From Romboutsia weinsteinii (GTDB taxonomy: Bacteria > Bacillota > Clostridia > Peptostreptococcales > Peptostreptococcaceae), in the NCBI RefSeq assembly GCF_002250835.2, contig NZ_NOJY02000008.1, positions 1-64,000 on the forward strand: a stretch of DNA of 64,000 nt, read 5' to 3'. Below are positions 24,081 through 33,036 of the stretch, in pieces. Positions within the stretch are counted from its first letter, which is position 1, and each line of letters starts with the position of its first letter. Under the pieces are notes generated by a model that worked only from the letters and a program-made list of their open reading frames with translations, did no database searches and was not told where the DNA came from. The position numbers and the translations under genes were made by a program.

Positions 24081-25901
24081 ATGACACAGTTTTTATTTTT
24101 CTCAGGAAAAGGTGGAGTTGGAAAAACTTCAATGGCATGTACAACAGGAGTATATAATGCAGATAAAGGCTTAAAAACTTTAATAGTAACAACAGATCCT
24201 GCTGCTAACTTATCAGATGTTTTCGAACAAGAAATTGGTCACAAAATAACTAAAATAAATAATATAGAAAATCTTTATGCTATGGAAATAGATCCAGATG
24301 AAGCAACAAATGAGTATAAAGAAAATTTACTTGCTCCTATGAGAGAAATTTTTGATGAAGAAATGATAAAAATAGCAGATGAACAATTAAGTGGTCCATG
24401 TACAGAAGAAATGGCATCATTTGATAGATTTATTGACTTTATGGAAATAGATGAATATGACGTTATAATATTTGATACAGCTCCAACAGGTCATACTATA
24501 AGATTATTAGAACTTCCAATAGATTGGTCTAAGCATATAGAGGAAAGCGCACAAGGTAGTGGACAAACTTGTATGGGACCAGTATCAATGATACAAGACA
24601 GCAAAGATAAATTTGACAGAGCGATATCAAAACTAAGAGATATTTCTCAAACAGACTTTATATTCGTTATGCAACCAGAACAAACATCACTAGATGAAAC
24701 TATAAGAGCATCGCATGAACTAAGTGAGCTTGGAATATCAACTACAAAGGTTATAATAAATGGATTTATACCAGAAGATGAAGCATTAACACCTTTCTTC
24801 AAATCAAGATATGAAATGCAACAAGGCTATTTAAATAAGGCGAAAGGCATTTTTGATAATTTACCAATAGATACTATGGAGCTATTTGATAGTGAACTTA
24901 AGGGTGTAGATAGATTTAGAGTAAGTGCTTCTATATTATTTGAAGGTAATAAGCCACAAAAAACTACTAAGGCAGAGTACAAAAATATTTATGATATAAA
25001 AATAGATAAAAATGAAGGTGCTAAAAATCTTATATTACCTAATAAAAATTCGGTAAGAAATGTATTTTTCTCAGGAAAAGGTGGAGTTGGAAAAACTGTA
25101 ATGGCTTGTATTACAGCAGTCAAATGTGCCAATGAAGGATCAAAAACACTTCTTCTTACTACTGATCCTGCAGCTCATATTGGTAAAGTATTAGATAAGC
25201 CAATACAAGATAGTCCTGCTCCTATAGATGGATGCCCTAATTTATATGCAGCTAAAATAGATCCAAAGGTTGCTTTTGAAGAATACAAAGAAACAGTATT
25301 AAAAGATGCTAAATCTAAATTTAGTGGAGCAACAATAGCTACTATGGAAGAAGAATTAAATTCTCCATGTACTGAGGAAATGGCAGCTTTCCAAAAGTTT
25401 ATATCATATGCTTCAGAGGAAGAATATGACGTTATAGTGTTTGATACAGCTCCAACAGGTCATACTTTAAGACTGTTAGAACTTCCTATGGATTGGTCAA
25501 AGCAAATCCAAATGAAGGCAGGAGTTACTTCTGAGATAAGTGAAGAAGATAAAAAGCAAAAAGAAAAGTTTGATAGAGTTATCGCTACTATGAAGGATAA
25601 AGAAAAAACTACTTTTAGTTTTGTAATGTACCCTGAAAAGACTCCTATAATAGAAGCCTATAGAGCTAGTGAAGAGCTTAGAACTGTTGGAATTGAGACT
25701 CAAATGGTTATAGTAAACCTTATAATACCAGAGGAACAAGCAACTACACCATTCTTTAGAAATAGAAGAAATATGCAAGAAAAGTATTTAGGTGAAATAA
25801 AAAGTGACTTTGAAAATTCTGAGGTTGTGAGAGTACCTATGTATGATAAAGAAATAAAAGGAATAGATATGCTAACTAAGATAGGCAATGTAATATTTTA
25901 A
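24081..25901 (+). CDS. arsA: Arsenite pump ATPase ArsA
   Basis: A 606-residue two-domain ATPase energising arsenite export. Each half has a deviant P-loop (SGKGGVGKT, residues 8-16 and again about 327-335) and the switch FDTAPTGHT; the metalloid-site motif PCTEEMA occurs in both halves, and TCMGPV adds a cysteine in the first. The ATG at 24081 is preferred (AGGTGAG upstream); the GTG at 24072 overlaps arsD. Confidence 0.95.
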   Translation: MTQFLFFSGKGGVGKTSMACTTGVYNADKGLKTLIVTTDPAANLSDVFEQEIGHKITKINNIENLYAMEIDPDEATNEYKENLLAPMREIFDEEMIKIADEQLSGPCTEEMASFDRFIDFMEIDEYDVIIFDTAPTGHTIRLLELPIDWSKHIEESAQGSGQTCMGPVSMIQDSKDKFDRAISKLRDISQTDFIFVMQPEQTSLDETIRASHELSELGISTTKVIINGFIPEDEALTPFFKSRYEMQQGYLNKAKGIFDNLPIDTMELFDSELKGVDRFRVSASILFEGNKPQKTTKAEYKNIYDIKIDKNEGAKNLILPNKNSVRNVFFSGKGGVGKTVMACITAVKCANEGSKTLLLTTDPAAHIGKVLDKPIQDSPAPIDGCPNLYAAKIDPKVAFEEYKETVLKDAKSKFSGATIATMEEELNSPCTEEMAAFQKFISYASEEEYDVIVFDTAPTGHTLRLLELPMDWSKQIQMKAGVTSEISEEDKKQKEKFDRVIATMKDKEKTTFSFVMYPEKTPIIEAYRASEELRTVGIETQMVIVNLIIPEEQATTPFFRNRRNMQEKYLGEIKSDFENSEVVRVPMYDKEIKGIDMLTKIGNVIF

Positions 25902-25934
25902 TGAATTTTAAATAACAGAGGGGATAAACATATT

Positions 25935-26414
25935 ATGAATAACAATACTATGGAGTTAGAAAGAGTAATAGATTTAGAGAAAGTAAGAGTTACAGCAGAG
26001 AATTACTATAGAGATGGAGATTTCTATTGCTCAGAAGCAATAGTTAAAGTAATAAGAGATGAATTTAAAGTAGATATATCTGATGAAGTAATATCTATGG
26101 CATCAGGATTTCCAGTAGGAATGGGTGGTTCAGGTTGTACTTGTGGAGCTGTTGCAGGTGGAATAATGGCACTTGGACTATTCTTTGGAAGAAGTGAAGC
26201 AAGGGATGAAAAAGTAGGTAAAGCTATGGAATTATCTAAAGAATTACATGATTTCTTTAAAGGAAAAAATAAATCGGTATGTTGTAGAGTATTAACAAAA
26301 GGTATGACACTTGGAGAAAAAGAACATATGGATCAATGTGTATTCTTTACAGGTCAAGTAGCAGAGGAAACGGCAAAGATAATATGTAGAGAGTTAAATA
26401 TAGACACGAAATAA
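25935..26414 (+). CDS. C_GCAxxG_C_C family redox protein
   Basis: A 159-residue protein with the family pattern: YCSEAIVKVI (Cys32), GGSGCTCGAVAGGIMALG, CCRVLTKG and DQCVFFTGQVAEE. These conserved cysteines suggest redox or metal binding; the family often sits next to metal-resistance or reductase genes. Here it follows arsA within 34 nt and precedes thioredoxin, so it may take part in arsenate or thiol reduction; that is inference. Confidence 0.88.
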   Translation: MNNNTMELERVIDLEKVRVTAENYYRDGDFYCSEAIVKVIRDEFKVDISDEVISMASGFPVGMGGSGCTCGAVAGGIMALGLFFGRSEARDEKVGKAMELSKELHDFFKGKNKSVCCRVLTKGMTLGEKEHMDQCVFFTGQVAEETAKIICRELNIDTK

Positions 26415-26449
26415 AAACAGTATAAAGATCAACTAAGGAGAAAAAGAAA

Positions 26450-26761
26450 ATGGCAGAAATATTAAACAATAATAATTTTGAATCAGAAGTAGAAAATGGA
26501 GTAGTTGTAGTAGATTTTTTTGCAACTTGGTGTGGTCCTTGTAAGATGTTAGCGCCAGTATTTGAAGAGCTAGGTAATGAAATGAATGAAAGTGCTAAAT
26601 TTGTTAAAGTTGATATAGATCAAAGTATGGAAATTGCTAGAAAGTTTATGGTATCGACAGTTCCAACAATGATGATATTCAAAGATGGAAAGCAAGTAGA
26701 TACTATGGTAGGTTTTATGCCTAAAGATTCTATAAAGGCTAAGGTAGAGGCTCACATATAA
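26450..26761 (+). CDS. trxA: Thioredoxin
   Basis: A 103-residue classical thioredoxin with WCGPCK at 27-32, the buried Asp (VVDFFATW) and the cis-proline loop (VSTVPTMMIFKDGK). It reduces protein disulfides and probably serves as electron donor for enzymes of the arsenic operon. RBS AAGGAG. A local thioredoxin reductase is not present. Confidence 0.93.
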   Translation: MAEILNNNNFESEVENGVVVVDFFATWCGPCKMLAPVFEELGNEMNESAKFVKVDIDQSMEIARKFMVSTVPTMMIFKDGKQVDTMVGFMPKDSIKAKVEAHI

Positions 26762-26785
26762 ATTAAAATATTAGGGGGATAATAA

Positions 26786-27037
26786 ATGTCTAAAAATTGG
26801 TATCCAGTTATTAATTATAGTAAGTGCAATAATTGTGGTAAATGTGTAGAGAATTGTAATTTTGGAGTGTATGATAAAGATCAATATCCAAAGCCAGAAG
26901 TAATTAATATAGAAGGATGCATAGAAGGTTGCAACGGATGTGCAAACTTGTGCCCAAATGGAGCAATTAAATATAGAGATACAAGAGAAAGTGGATATTG
27001 TGGGCCAGGATGTAGTTGCAAAGGTGGATGCTGTTAA
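26786..27037 (+). CDS. 4Fe-4S ferredoxin with cysteine-rich tail
   Basis: An 83-residue iron-sulfur protein. CNNCGKCVENC (14-24) and CIEGCNGCANLCP supply eight cysteines for two clusters, and the C-terminus CGPGCSCKGGCC is an extra cysteine cluster that might bind metalloid or metal. It is last in the ars run, before a terminator. A role in electron supply is inferred. Confidence 0.88.
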   Translation: MSKNWYPVINYSKCNNCGKCVENCNFGVYDKDQYPKPEVINIEGCIEGCNGCANLCPNGAIKYRDTRESGYCGPGCSCKGGCC

Positions 27038-27048
27038 TTAAATTGTAT

Positions 27049-27083
27049 AAAGAGGAGAATTAATTTGATAATTCTCCTCTTTC
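27049..27083 (+). terminator. Rho-independent terminator
   Basis: AAAGAGGAGAATTA (27049-27062) is perfectly complementary to TAATTCTCCTCTTT (27069-27082). Ends the long arsenic operon. Confidence 0.88.
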
Positions 27084-27106
27084 ATTTTATGTATGGAGGA
27101 ATATTA

Positions 27107-27325
27107 ATGAAAACTTGTAGCAGTTGTGGTATAGGGGTGTTAATAGAAGGTAATAAAGTCAAATGTTTTAAATATAATACTGAGAAAGACAAAGAAACTA
27201 GTAGTGATGCGTGCTTATACTATATAGACTTTATATACGAAGATGGTGAGCTTTTGAATCAACTTCAGCATCTTCTTTTAAAGGAACAAGATTTAAAATC
27301 AAAGCATATGAAAAATACAATATAA
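27107..27325 (+). CDS. Small CxxC protein
   Basis: A 72-residue protein opening MKTCSSCGIGVLIEGNKVKCFKYN, with CxxC at 4-7 plus Cys20 and a later Cys; possibly a zinc-ribbon-like fold. The ATG at 27107 has GGAGG 7 nt upstream. It follows the operon terminator, so expression is by read-through or its own promoter. Function unknown. Confidence 0.55.
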   Translation: MKTCSSCGIGVLIEGNKVKCFKYNTEKDKETSSDACLYYIDFIYEDGELLNQLQHLLLKEQDLKSKHMKNTI

Positions 27326-27452
27326 TAAATAAAGCATTTATGTACAGATTAATTGAAAAAATATAATTTCTATTTTTTTATAGGGATTATACTTTTTTAT
27401 TTTAAGTTATTTGAAATTAATAGTAGTAGAAACTTATATAGAAAAAACTAAC

Positions 27453-27468
27453 ATCAAAAAAAATTGAT
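27453..27468 (+). promoter_or_regulatory. ArsR-type operator box
   Basis: ATCAAAAAAAATTGAT, with a TATACT hexamer 9 nt downstream (27477-27482). Same consensus as the boxes around the arsR genes. Confidence 0.72.
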
Positions 27469-27539
27469 TTATATGGTATACTTATGATAAACTATATCAC
27501 ACAAATCAATTCTAAATAGTAATTAATTGAAAAGGTAAT

Positions 27540-27555
27540 ATCAAAAAAAATTGAT
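27540..27555 (+). promoter_or_regulatory. ArsR-type operator box
   Basis: ATCAAAAAAAATTGAT, identical to the box 87 bp upstream, directly before a TATAAT at 27560-27565. It should bring the MATE-gshF transcript under ArsR-type control. Confidence 0.74.
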
Positions 27556-27646
27556 TTAGTATAATGTATATATTTTAACTTAAACCAGGATAAAATTTAA
27601 TAGCATACTTTGAATTTAAAAAATACAGTTCTTATACTTTCAGGAG

Positions 27647-27859
27647 GTACAAGTAAATAGTTTTCATCACTTAGGTGTAAATAAAGTTGCTCTAGAATAT
27701 ATAGTATCTGCAACTTGAAAAGATGGAGTAGTTGAGGCTATAGAAAAAGTAGGAGAAGACTTTGTTATAGGAGTTCAGTGGCACCCAGAAATGATGACGA
27801 AAGAGTTTCCTAAAATGAAAAAAATATTTATGGCGTTAATTGAAGCTGCATCTAAATAA
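27647..27859 (+). pseudogene. Peptidase C26 / glutamine amidotransferase remnant
   Basis: One frame reads VQVNSFHHLGVNKVA, then SAT-stop-KDGVVEAIEKV and FVIGVQWHPEMM to a TAA at 27857. This is the C-terminal catalytic His/Glu block (QWHPE) of PuuD-type gamma-glutamyl hydrolases. The N-terminal two-thirds is gone and an in-frame TGA is at 27716. A gamma-glutamyl hydrolase next to glutathione synthase suggests a former link to gamma-glutamyl metabolism. Confidence 0.8.
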
Positions 27860-27904
27860 AATGTAAAAAGAATATGTAAAATACGAAATATAAAGGAGAA
27901 ATAA

Positions 27905-29224
27905 ATGAAAAAAGTGGATTTGACACAAGGAAAGGTACTATCTGTAATAGCAGCGTTGGCTATACCTATAATGGGTAGTTCACTTTTACAATTTACCTAT
28001 AATATAGTAGATATGTTTTGGGTTGGAGGACTTGGAAGCAATGCCGTAGCCAGTGTTGGTTCATCAAGCTTTTTTATAGGCCTTGGGTACTCTATAAATA
28101 CGCTAGTAGTTATAGGCGTAGGAATAAAGGTTTCGCATGCATTAGGTAAAAATGAAGAACATGAGGTTAAAGCATATATAAACTCAGGAATATTTATTAA
28201 TTTTATATTAGGTCTTATATATGCACTTATTCTGATATTGGCTGGAAAGTACTTTATAGGATTTTTAAATCTAGGAAATGAAGTCGTAGAAAATGGTGCT
28301 AACTTATATCTAGCTATAAGTGCTCCAATGTTATTTTTCTCATTCTTTAACTTAATGTATATAAGAATACTTGGAAGTTATGGACAGAACTCAGGAGCAC
28401 TTAAAATAAGTGCTGTTGGTATAATCTTAAACATAATACTAGATCCAATATTTATATATGTATTTAAATTTGGAGTATTAGGGGCAGCTATAGCTACACT
28501 AATAGCAAATATAGTTATGTATATAATGTTTAGGGTAAGCTCAAAAGGGTTATTTAACTTTGATTTTAAAATAGGAATAGATAAGGATAAAGTTGTTGAA
28601 ATAATAAAACTAGGATTCCCGATGTCATTTCAGAGAGTACTATTTACTATAGTAAATATAATACTAGCTAGAATAATATCTATATTTGGATCAGATGCAA
28701 TAGCAGGTCAAAAGATAGGACTTCAAATAGAATCAATAACATTTATGGTAATTGGTGGATTGAATGGTGCGATAGCAAGCTTTACAGGGCAAAACTATGG
28801 TGCTAAAAAATACGATAGAATTGTAAAAGGGTATCATACATCTCTAAAAATAGGTGTAGTATATGCAATTATAACATCAGTAGTATTTTTATTAATACCA
28901 GAGTATTTAGTCACTATATTTATAAAGGATACTGCCACTATAGAAATCGCTAGTATGTATTTAAGAATAATTGCAATTTCACAAATATTTGGTGCTATTG
29001 AAATGGTTTCAAATGGTATGTTTACAGGTCTTGGAATGCCAAATATTCCAGCTATGATAAGTATAATATTTACAGTACTTAGAATACCAATGGCACTAGT
29101 ATTTATAAAGTATTTCGGTGTAAATGGTGTATGGATTAGTATATCACTATCAAGTGTTTTAAAAGGAATAGCATCATATATAATGTATAGAATTAAGGTT
29201 AGAAAGGATGACAAATATGCTTAA
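27905..29224 (+). CDS. MATE-family efflux transporter
   Basis: A 439-residue, twelve-helix MATE antiporter, with IPIMGSSLLQFTYNIVDMFWVGGLG near the start and GLNGAIASFTGQNYGAKKYDRI in the second half, both family landmarks. Exports cationic or xenobiotic compounds by H+ or Na+ exchange. It overlaps gshF by 8 nt, so the two are coupled; export of glutathione conjugates is a plausible guess. Confidence 0.9.
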   Translation: MKKVDLTQGKVLSVIAALAIPIMGSSLLQFTYNIVDMFWVGGLGSNAVASVGSSSFFIGLGYSINTLVVIGVGIKVSHALGKNEEHEVKAYINSGIFINFILGLIYALILILAGKYFIGFLNLGNEVVENGANLYLAISAPMLFFSFFNLMYIRILGSYGQNSGALKISAVGIILNIILDPIFIYVFKFGVLGAAIATLIANIVMYIMFRVSSKGLFNFDFKIGIDKDKVVEIIKLGFPMSFQRVLFTIVNIILARIISIFGSDAIAGQKIGLQIESITFMVIGGLNGAIASFTGQNYGAKKYDRIVKGYHTSLKIGVVYAIITSVVFLLIPEYLVTIFIKDTATIEIASMYLRIIAISQIFGAIEMVSNGMFTGLGMPNIPAMISIIFTVLRIPMALVFIKYFGVNGVWISISLSSVLKGIASYIMYRIKVRKDDKYA

Positions 29225-31520
29225 GACAATGAAGAATTTATTTACTAAACAAGAACTATTAAAAGGTAATTTTGGAGTTGAAAGAGAAGGACTTAGAGTA
29301 GATCCAAAAGGAAAATTATCAGAGAAACCACATCCAGTTATTTTTGGATATAAAATGTGTAATCCATATATAACAACAGATTTTTCAGAAAGTCAATTAG
29401 AACTTATAACACCAGCATTTTCAAGTACTAAAGAGACATATAAATTTTTAAATGCACTTTATGACATAGTATCTATGGAACTTGAAGATGAGTATTTATG
29501 GCCACAATCTATGCCAGCTATAATACCAGAAGATAAAGATATACCAATAGCAGAGTTTTGTGGATGTGAAGAAGGAAAAATCGCAAGAGAATATAGAGAA
29601 GAGTTACTTCTAAAATATGGAGGAAAAAAGCAATTAATATCAGGAATACATTATAATTTTTCATTTAATGAAAACATAATAAAGAAACTATATGAAAATA
29701 GCAATAAATCAAGTGATTATAAAGATTTTAAAGATGATATATATTTAAAGGTTACTAGAAATTATCTAAGATATAGATGGTTACTTATATACCTTTTAGG
29801 ATGTACAAGCGTTGTACATGAAAGTTATAATGAGGACTGCGTAAAACAACTTGATGAAATATCAAAAGGAAGTTTTTCAAATGAAGGAGCGCTATCTTAT
29901 AGAAATAGTGAATGTGGTTATAAAAATAAAATAGATCTATTCCCAAGCTATGACAGTGTAGAAGAGTATGTTAATAGCATCAATAAGTTTATAGATGAAG
30001 ATTTTATTGATAGTCATAAAGAATTATATGCTCCAATAAGATTAAAGGCAAAAGATCCTAAATCATTACTTAAGTCTTTAGTAAGTGATGGAATAAATTA
30101 TTTAGAATATAGAAGTATTGATATAAACCCATTTGAAAAAGGCGGAATTACTTTAAATGACTTGCATTTTATAAATGTATTTAACTTATTTTTATTAATT
30201 GAAGATGAAAGTAGTTATGAAAATTGGCAACAAGAAGCACTAAACAATCAGAATATAATAGCAACTCGTGGACAACATGATGTTGAGTTAATAAAAGATG
30301 GAAAGTCTATATCTAAGGTACAATGGGGACTTGAAATTTTAAATAAAGTTAAGGTTATAAATGATGAGCTACAATTAGGGTATGAAGACATAATAGAGGA
30401 AACAAGAAAAAGAGTCGAAGATTATAAAGAAACTTATACTTATAAAATTATTGAAAAAGTAAAAGAAGAAGGATATATAAATGCTCATTTAAATATTGCT
30501 AAAAAATATAAAGATTTAGCTTATAACAATAGATTTAAATTGGAAGGATATGAAGACCTAGAACTATCAACTCAGATTTTAATGAAAGAATCTATTAAAA
30601 GAGGTATCAAAACAGAATTAATTGATAGAAGTGATAATTTTATATCTCTTACTAAAGACGATAAAATAGAGTATGTAAAGCAAGCAACAAAAACATCAAA
30701 AGATAACTATGTAACTGTTCTTGCTATGGAAAATAAAGTGGTTACTAAAAAAATACTACAAAAGAGCAATATAAGAGTACCTGATGGTAGTGAATTTGAT
30801 AATATTGAAGATGCAATAAGTGAAATTGATAACTTCACAAATAAGCCTATAGTTATAAAGCCGAAGTCTACAAATTTTGGGACAGGTATAAGTATATTCC
30901 CTCAAGGTGCTAGTGAAGAAGATGTTACGAGTGCATTTGAAATAGCATTTAAATATGATACTACAGTGTTAGTAGAAGAATTTATAAATGGTAAAGAATA
31001 TAGATTCTTAGTTATAGGAGATAAAGTGGTAGGAATACTTCATAGAGTTCCTGCAAATGCAGTAGGTGATGGAGTAAAGTCTATTAGAGAGCTTATAGAG
31101 ATTAAAAACCAAAGTCCTCTAAGAGGCAAGGGGTATAAGACTCCATTAGAAAAAATTGATTTAGATGAAAATGCAGCGTTATTTTTAAAGCATAGAGGAT
31201 TAGATTTTGATTATATTCCTAAAAAAGATGAAGTAGTGTATTTAAGAGAAAATTCAAATATTAGTACAGGTGGAGATAGTATTGATTACACTGATGATAT
31301 ACCTCAAATATTTAAAGATATAGCTGTTAAATCCTCTCAAGCTATTGGTGCAAATATTTGTGGGGTTGATATGATGATAGATGATTATGCTAATGAAAAT
31401 TCTGAGTATGGAATAATTGAGTTAAACTTTAACCCAGCTATTCATATTCATTCATATCCTTATATTGGGACTGAAAGAGAAATTGCTAAAGAGATATTAG
31501 ATATTTTAGAATTTATCTAA
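29217..31520 (+). CDS. gshF: Bifunctional glutamate-cysteine ligase / glutathione synthetase
   Basis: A 767-residue fusion that makes glutathione from Glu, Cys and Gly. Residues 1-430 are the GshA-like ligase (GNFGVEREGLRV, DFSESQLELITP, ISGIHYNFSF, YLEYRSIDINPF). The C-terminal 280 residues are an ATP-grasp domain (KPIVIKPKSTNFGTGIS, VLVEEFINGKEYRFLVIGDKV, ELNFNPAIHIH). The ATG at 29217 has AAGGA 8 nt upstream; ATG 29208 is too close to it. Its ArsR-boxed promoter suggests induction by arsenic. Confidence 0.94.
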   Translation: MLKTMKNLFTKQELLKGNFGVEREGLRVDPKGKLSEKPHPVIFGYKMCNPYITTDFSESQLELITPAFSSTKETYKFLNALYDIVSMELEDEYLWPQSMPAIIPEDKDIPIAEFCGCEEGKIAREYREELLLKYGGKKQLISGIHYNFSFNENIIKKLYENSNKSSDYKDFKDDIYLKVTRNYLRYRWLLIYLLGCTSVVHESYNEDCVKQLDEISKGSFSNEGALSYRNSECGYKNKIDLFPSYDSVEEYVNSINKFIDEDFIDSHKELYAPIRLKAKDPKSLLKSLVSDGINYLEYRSIDINPFEKGGITLNDLHFINVFNLFLLIEDESSYENWQQEALNNQNIIATRGQHDVELIKDGKSISKVQWGLEILNKVKVINDELQLGYEDIIEETRKRVEDYKETYTYKIIEKVKEEGYINAHLNIAKKYKDLAYNNRFKLEGYEDLELSTQILMKESIKRGIKTELIDRSDNFISLTKDDKIEYVKQATKTSKDNYVTVLAMENKVVTKKILQKSNIRVPDGSEFDNIEDAISEIDNFTNKPIVIKPKSTNFGTGISIFPQGASEEDVTSAFEIAFKYDTTVLVEEFINGKEYRFLVIGDKVVGILHRVPANAVGDGVKSIRELIEIKNQSPLRGKGYKTPLEKIDLDENAALFLKHRGLDFDYIPKKDEVVYLRENSNISTGGDSIDYTDDIPQIFKDIAVKSSQAIGANICGVDMMIDDYANENSEYGIIELNFNPAIHIHSYPYIGTEREIAKEILDILEFI

Positions 31521-31629
31521 TATAAATCAAATTTAAAAGATACAAATAAATAATATATATGAACTCATATTGATGTTCACAGTTCGGGTAAATTTAAACA
31601 ATTTATAACTATTAGAAGTAATTATAAAA

Positions 31630-31673
31630 AATGGCTAGGTACTGATGTGTTTTTAATACTTCTAGCCATTTTT
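31630..31673 (+). terminator. Rho-independent terminator
   Basis: AATGGCTAG (31630-31638) pairs with CTAGCCATT (31662-31670), then TTTG. Ends the MATE-gshF transcript before the convergent gene. Confidence 0.85.
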
Positions 31674-31755
31674 GTTTATTGTAACTAAATTATATAACAG
31701 AACCAAAATAAATGTATATATACATAGATTTATAGTTACTTGGGTACCTCCTAGT

Positions 31756-32640
31756 TTATATGCTCTCTTTTATTTTCCCTACGATAACTCTTAAATCTAT
31801 TGTTATAGTTTTTATATTAGATTTAATCAATTCATTAATTTGTTCTTTGCTTAAGCTAGATGTTAAAGGAGTCATTTTTATAAAATCTTCTAAATTAGAA
31901 GTCGTTGTTTTATAAGTGATTCTTTTATCATAAGCTATGTCTAAATTATCTTTAAATGCATTTATAATGTCTTTATTAGAATAGGTGTATTTTTTTATGT
32001 TTTCTTTTATTTCAGACCTTATTTCCTTCAAATAGTGTTCCTCTGGAACTACCTTTATTACGACTCCATCTTTATTTAAAACTCTGGTGAATTCTCTATA
32101 GTTTGAAGGTGAAAGTATATCTAGTATTATATCAAATTTACTATTTTTAAATGGTAGGTTTGATAAATCTGAAACACTCCATAATATATCATTTTCGTGT
32201 CTTGTTGCAAAAGAAATACCCTCTCTTGATATATCAATTCCAAATAGCTTGCACTTTTTATTGATTTTTTCTTCTAAATATAGCTGGTTTAAATAATATC
32301 CTTCTCCACAACCAGTGTCTAACACATAGTTGATATCTTTATTGCCGCTATATTTACCTACTATATCTATTATCTCTCTAGAAAGATTCTCATATATTTT
32401 CTCATCGTATATTTTACTTCTAGATTCAAATAAACTTTTATCATAAATTGTCTTAGCATTATTTTTTAATAAATTAATATATCCTTTTTTAGATATGTTA
32501 AAACAATGGTTATTTTCACATACTAAGCTATTTTCATTTATAGTTTTTATAGTGTTTTTACAAACTGGGCACCTAAGTATTTCTATATTATCATTAAGTA
32601 ATATTCTTAAAACTTCAATCTTTTTTAATTTTTTCATCAT
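31756..32640 (-). CDS. RlmA-type 23S rRNA guanine-N1 methyltransferase
   Basis: A 294-residue methyltransferase. An N-terminal zinc site (Cys24, Cys27, Cys41, then NNHCF) is followed by SKKGYINLL, the RlmA signature. Motif I is VLDTGCGEGYYLNQL (about 105-119), then LFGIDISREGI. RlmA enzymes methylate G745 or G748 of 23S rRNA at the macrolide tunnel; the Gram-positive RlmA(II)/TlrB type gives tylosin resistance. The ATG at 32640 has AGGAG 7 nt upstream. It is preceded by an MRLR leader peptide. Confidence 0.87.
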   Translation of the reverse strand: MMKKLKKIEVLRILLNDNIEILRCPVCKNTIKTINENSLVCENNHCFNISKKGYINLLKNNAKTIYDKSLFESRSKIYDEKIYENLSREIIDIVGKYSGNKDINYVLDTGCGEGYYLNQLYLEEKINKKCKLFGIDISREGISFATRHENDILWSVSDLSNLPFKNSKFDIILDILSPSNYREFTRVLNKDGVVIKVVPEEHYLKEIRSEIKENIKKYTYSNKDIINAFKDNLDIAYDKRITYKTTTSNLEDFIKMTPLTSSLSKEQINELIKSNIKTITIDLRVIVGKIKESI

Positions 32641-32677
32641 TCATAATCTCCTAAATTTAACTGTTAGTATTAAATAA

Positions 32678-32737
32678 CACGGAGTTATGACATTATATTA
32701 AATTTATATTAACGATAGCCACAACTCGTGTGCTATC
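32678..32737 (-). promoter_or_regulatory. Candidate attenuator of the RlmA-type gene
   Basis: Two mutually exclusive stems on the minus strand: GATAGC/GCTATC (32714-32737), which begins at the leader stop codon, and CACGAGTTGTG with CATAACTCCGTG (32678-32730). A ribosome stalled on the leader would cover the first stem and free the second. No long T-run is seen, so the output could be translational. Confidence 0.5.
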
Positions 32738-32768
32738 CTCTTAATCTCATGTATGAAAGTACGCTCAT
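32733..32768 (-). CDS. Leader peptide MSVLSYMRLRG
   Basis: An 11-codon leader: ATG at 32768, stop TAG at 32733, with AGGAGG 8 nt upstream of the ATG. It ends in R-L-R-G. The Arg-Leu-Arg motif is known from ErmD-type and mef leaders, where it arrests the ribosome when a macrolide is bound. It lies about 95 nt upstream of the RlmA-type start. Confidence 0.8.
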   Translation of the reverse strand: MSVLSYMRLRG

Positions 32769-32784
32769 TTTACTAACCTCCTTA

Positions 32785-33000
32785 ATTTAGTGTAATAAAG
32801 ATATCATATCATTATCTTGAACGCAAGATTTTTATTAACGTAAAGATTTAATACATTTTACCTTATTTTCATTTGAAATTTTTCTTATATATTTTACTAT
32901 ACCAAAAAATTCAAGGATAAATTAGTATTGTATTTAACGGTGTTAAGTAGTATTATATAAGTTATCAAATAACCAAGTTGATTAATACTTGATTTAAGGA
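32785..33000. other. Divergent promoter region of the macrolide-type genes
   Basis: Between the two leader peptides. It holds the rightward TTGTAT/TATTAT promoter with its palindrome (separate entry). A possible leftward promoter TTGCGT, 17 bp, TATCTT lies at about 32795-32823 on the minus strand. Nothing else identified. Confidence 0.5.
32928..32956 (+). promoter_or_regulatory. Promoter with TetR-type operator (Mef-like unit)
   Basis: TTGTAT (32928-32933), a 17-bp spacer and TATTAT (32951-32956). The spacer region carries the palindrome ATTTAAC-GGT-GTTAAGT (32932-32948). The same palindrome, spacing and -10 occur at 35049-35077. Confidence 0.75.
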
Positions 33001-33009
33001 GTAAAAACT

Positions 33010-33036
33010 ATGATACATTCTATGAGATTAAGATAA
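33010..33036 (+). CDS. Leader peptide MIHSMRLR
   Basis: Eight codons (ATG 33010, TAA 33034) with AAGGAG 8 nt upstream. It differs by one residue from the start of the known ErmD leader MTHSMRLR and is close to mef leaders. Macrolide-bound ribosomes are expected to stall at R-L-R. The terminator arm 33041-33050 begins 5 nt after the stop, within the footprint of a stalled ribosome. Confidence 0.88.
   Translation: MIHSMRLR

Larger units (their letters stand above)
27326..27646. other. AT-rich intergenic region with two ArsR boxes
   Basis: No reading frame. Holds the two ATCAA-N6-TTGAT boxes listed separately and the promoter elements of the next transcript; otherwise nothing seen. The next 200 nt are a gene fragment. 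Confidence 0.6.

Noticed and set aside
21281..25901. CRISPR-like spacing of the ATCAA-N6-TTGAT boxes
   Set aside because: The boxes are few, sit at promoters and are palindromic operators, not an array with regular spacers.
31561..31600. TGAAC...GTTCA inverted repeat after gshF as an SOS box
   Set aside because: The spacing between half-sites is ten bases, not the four required for a Gram-positive LexA box.
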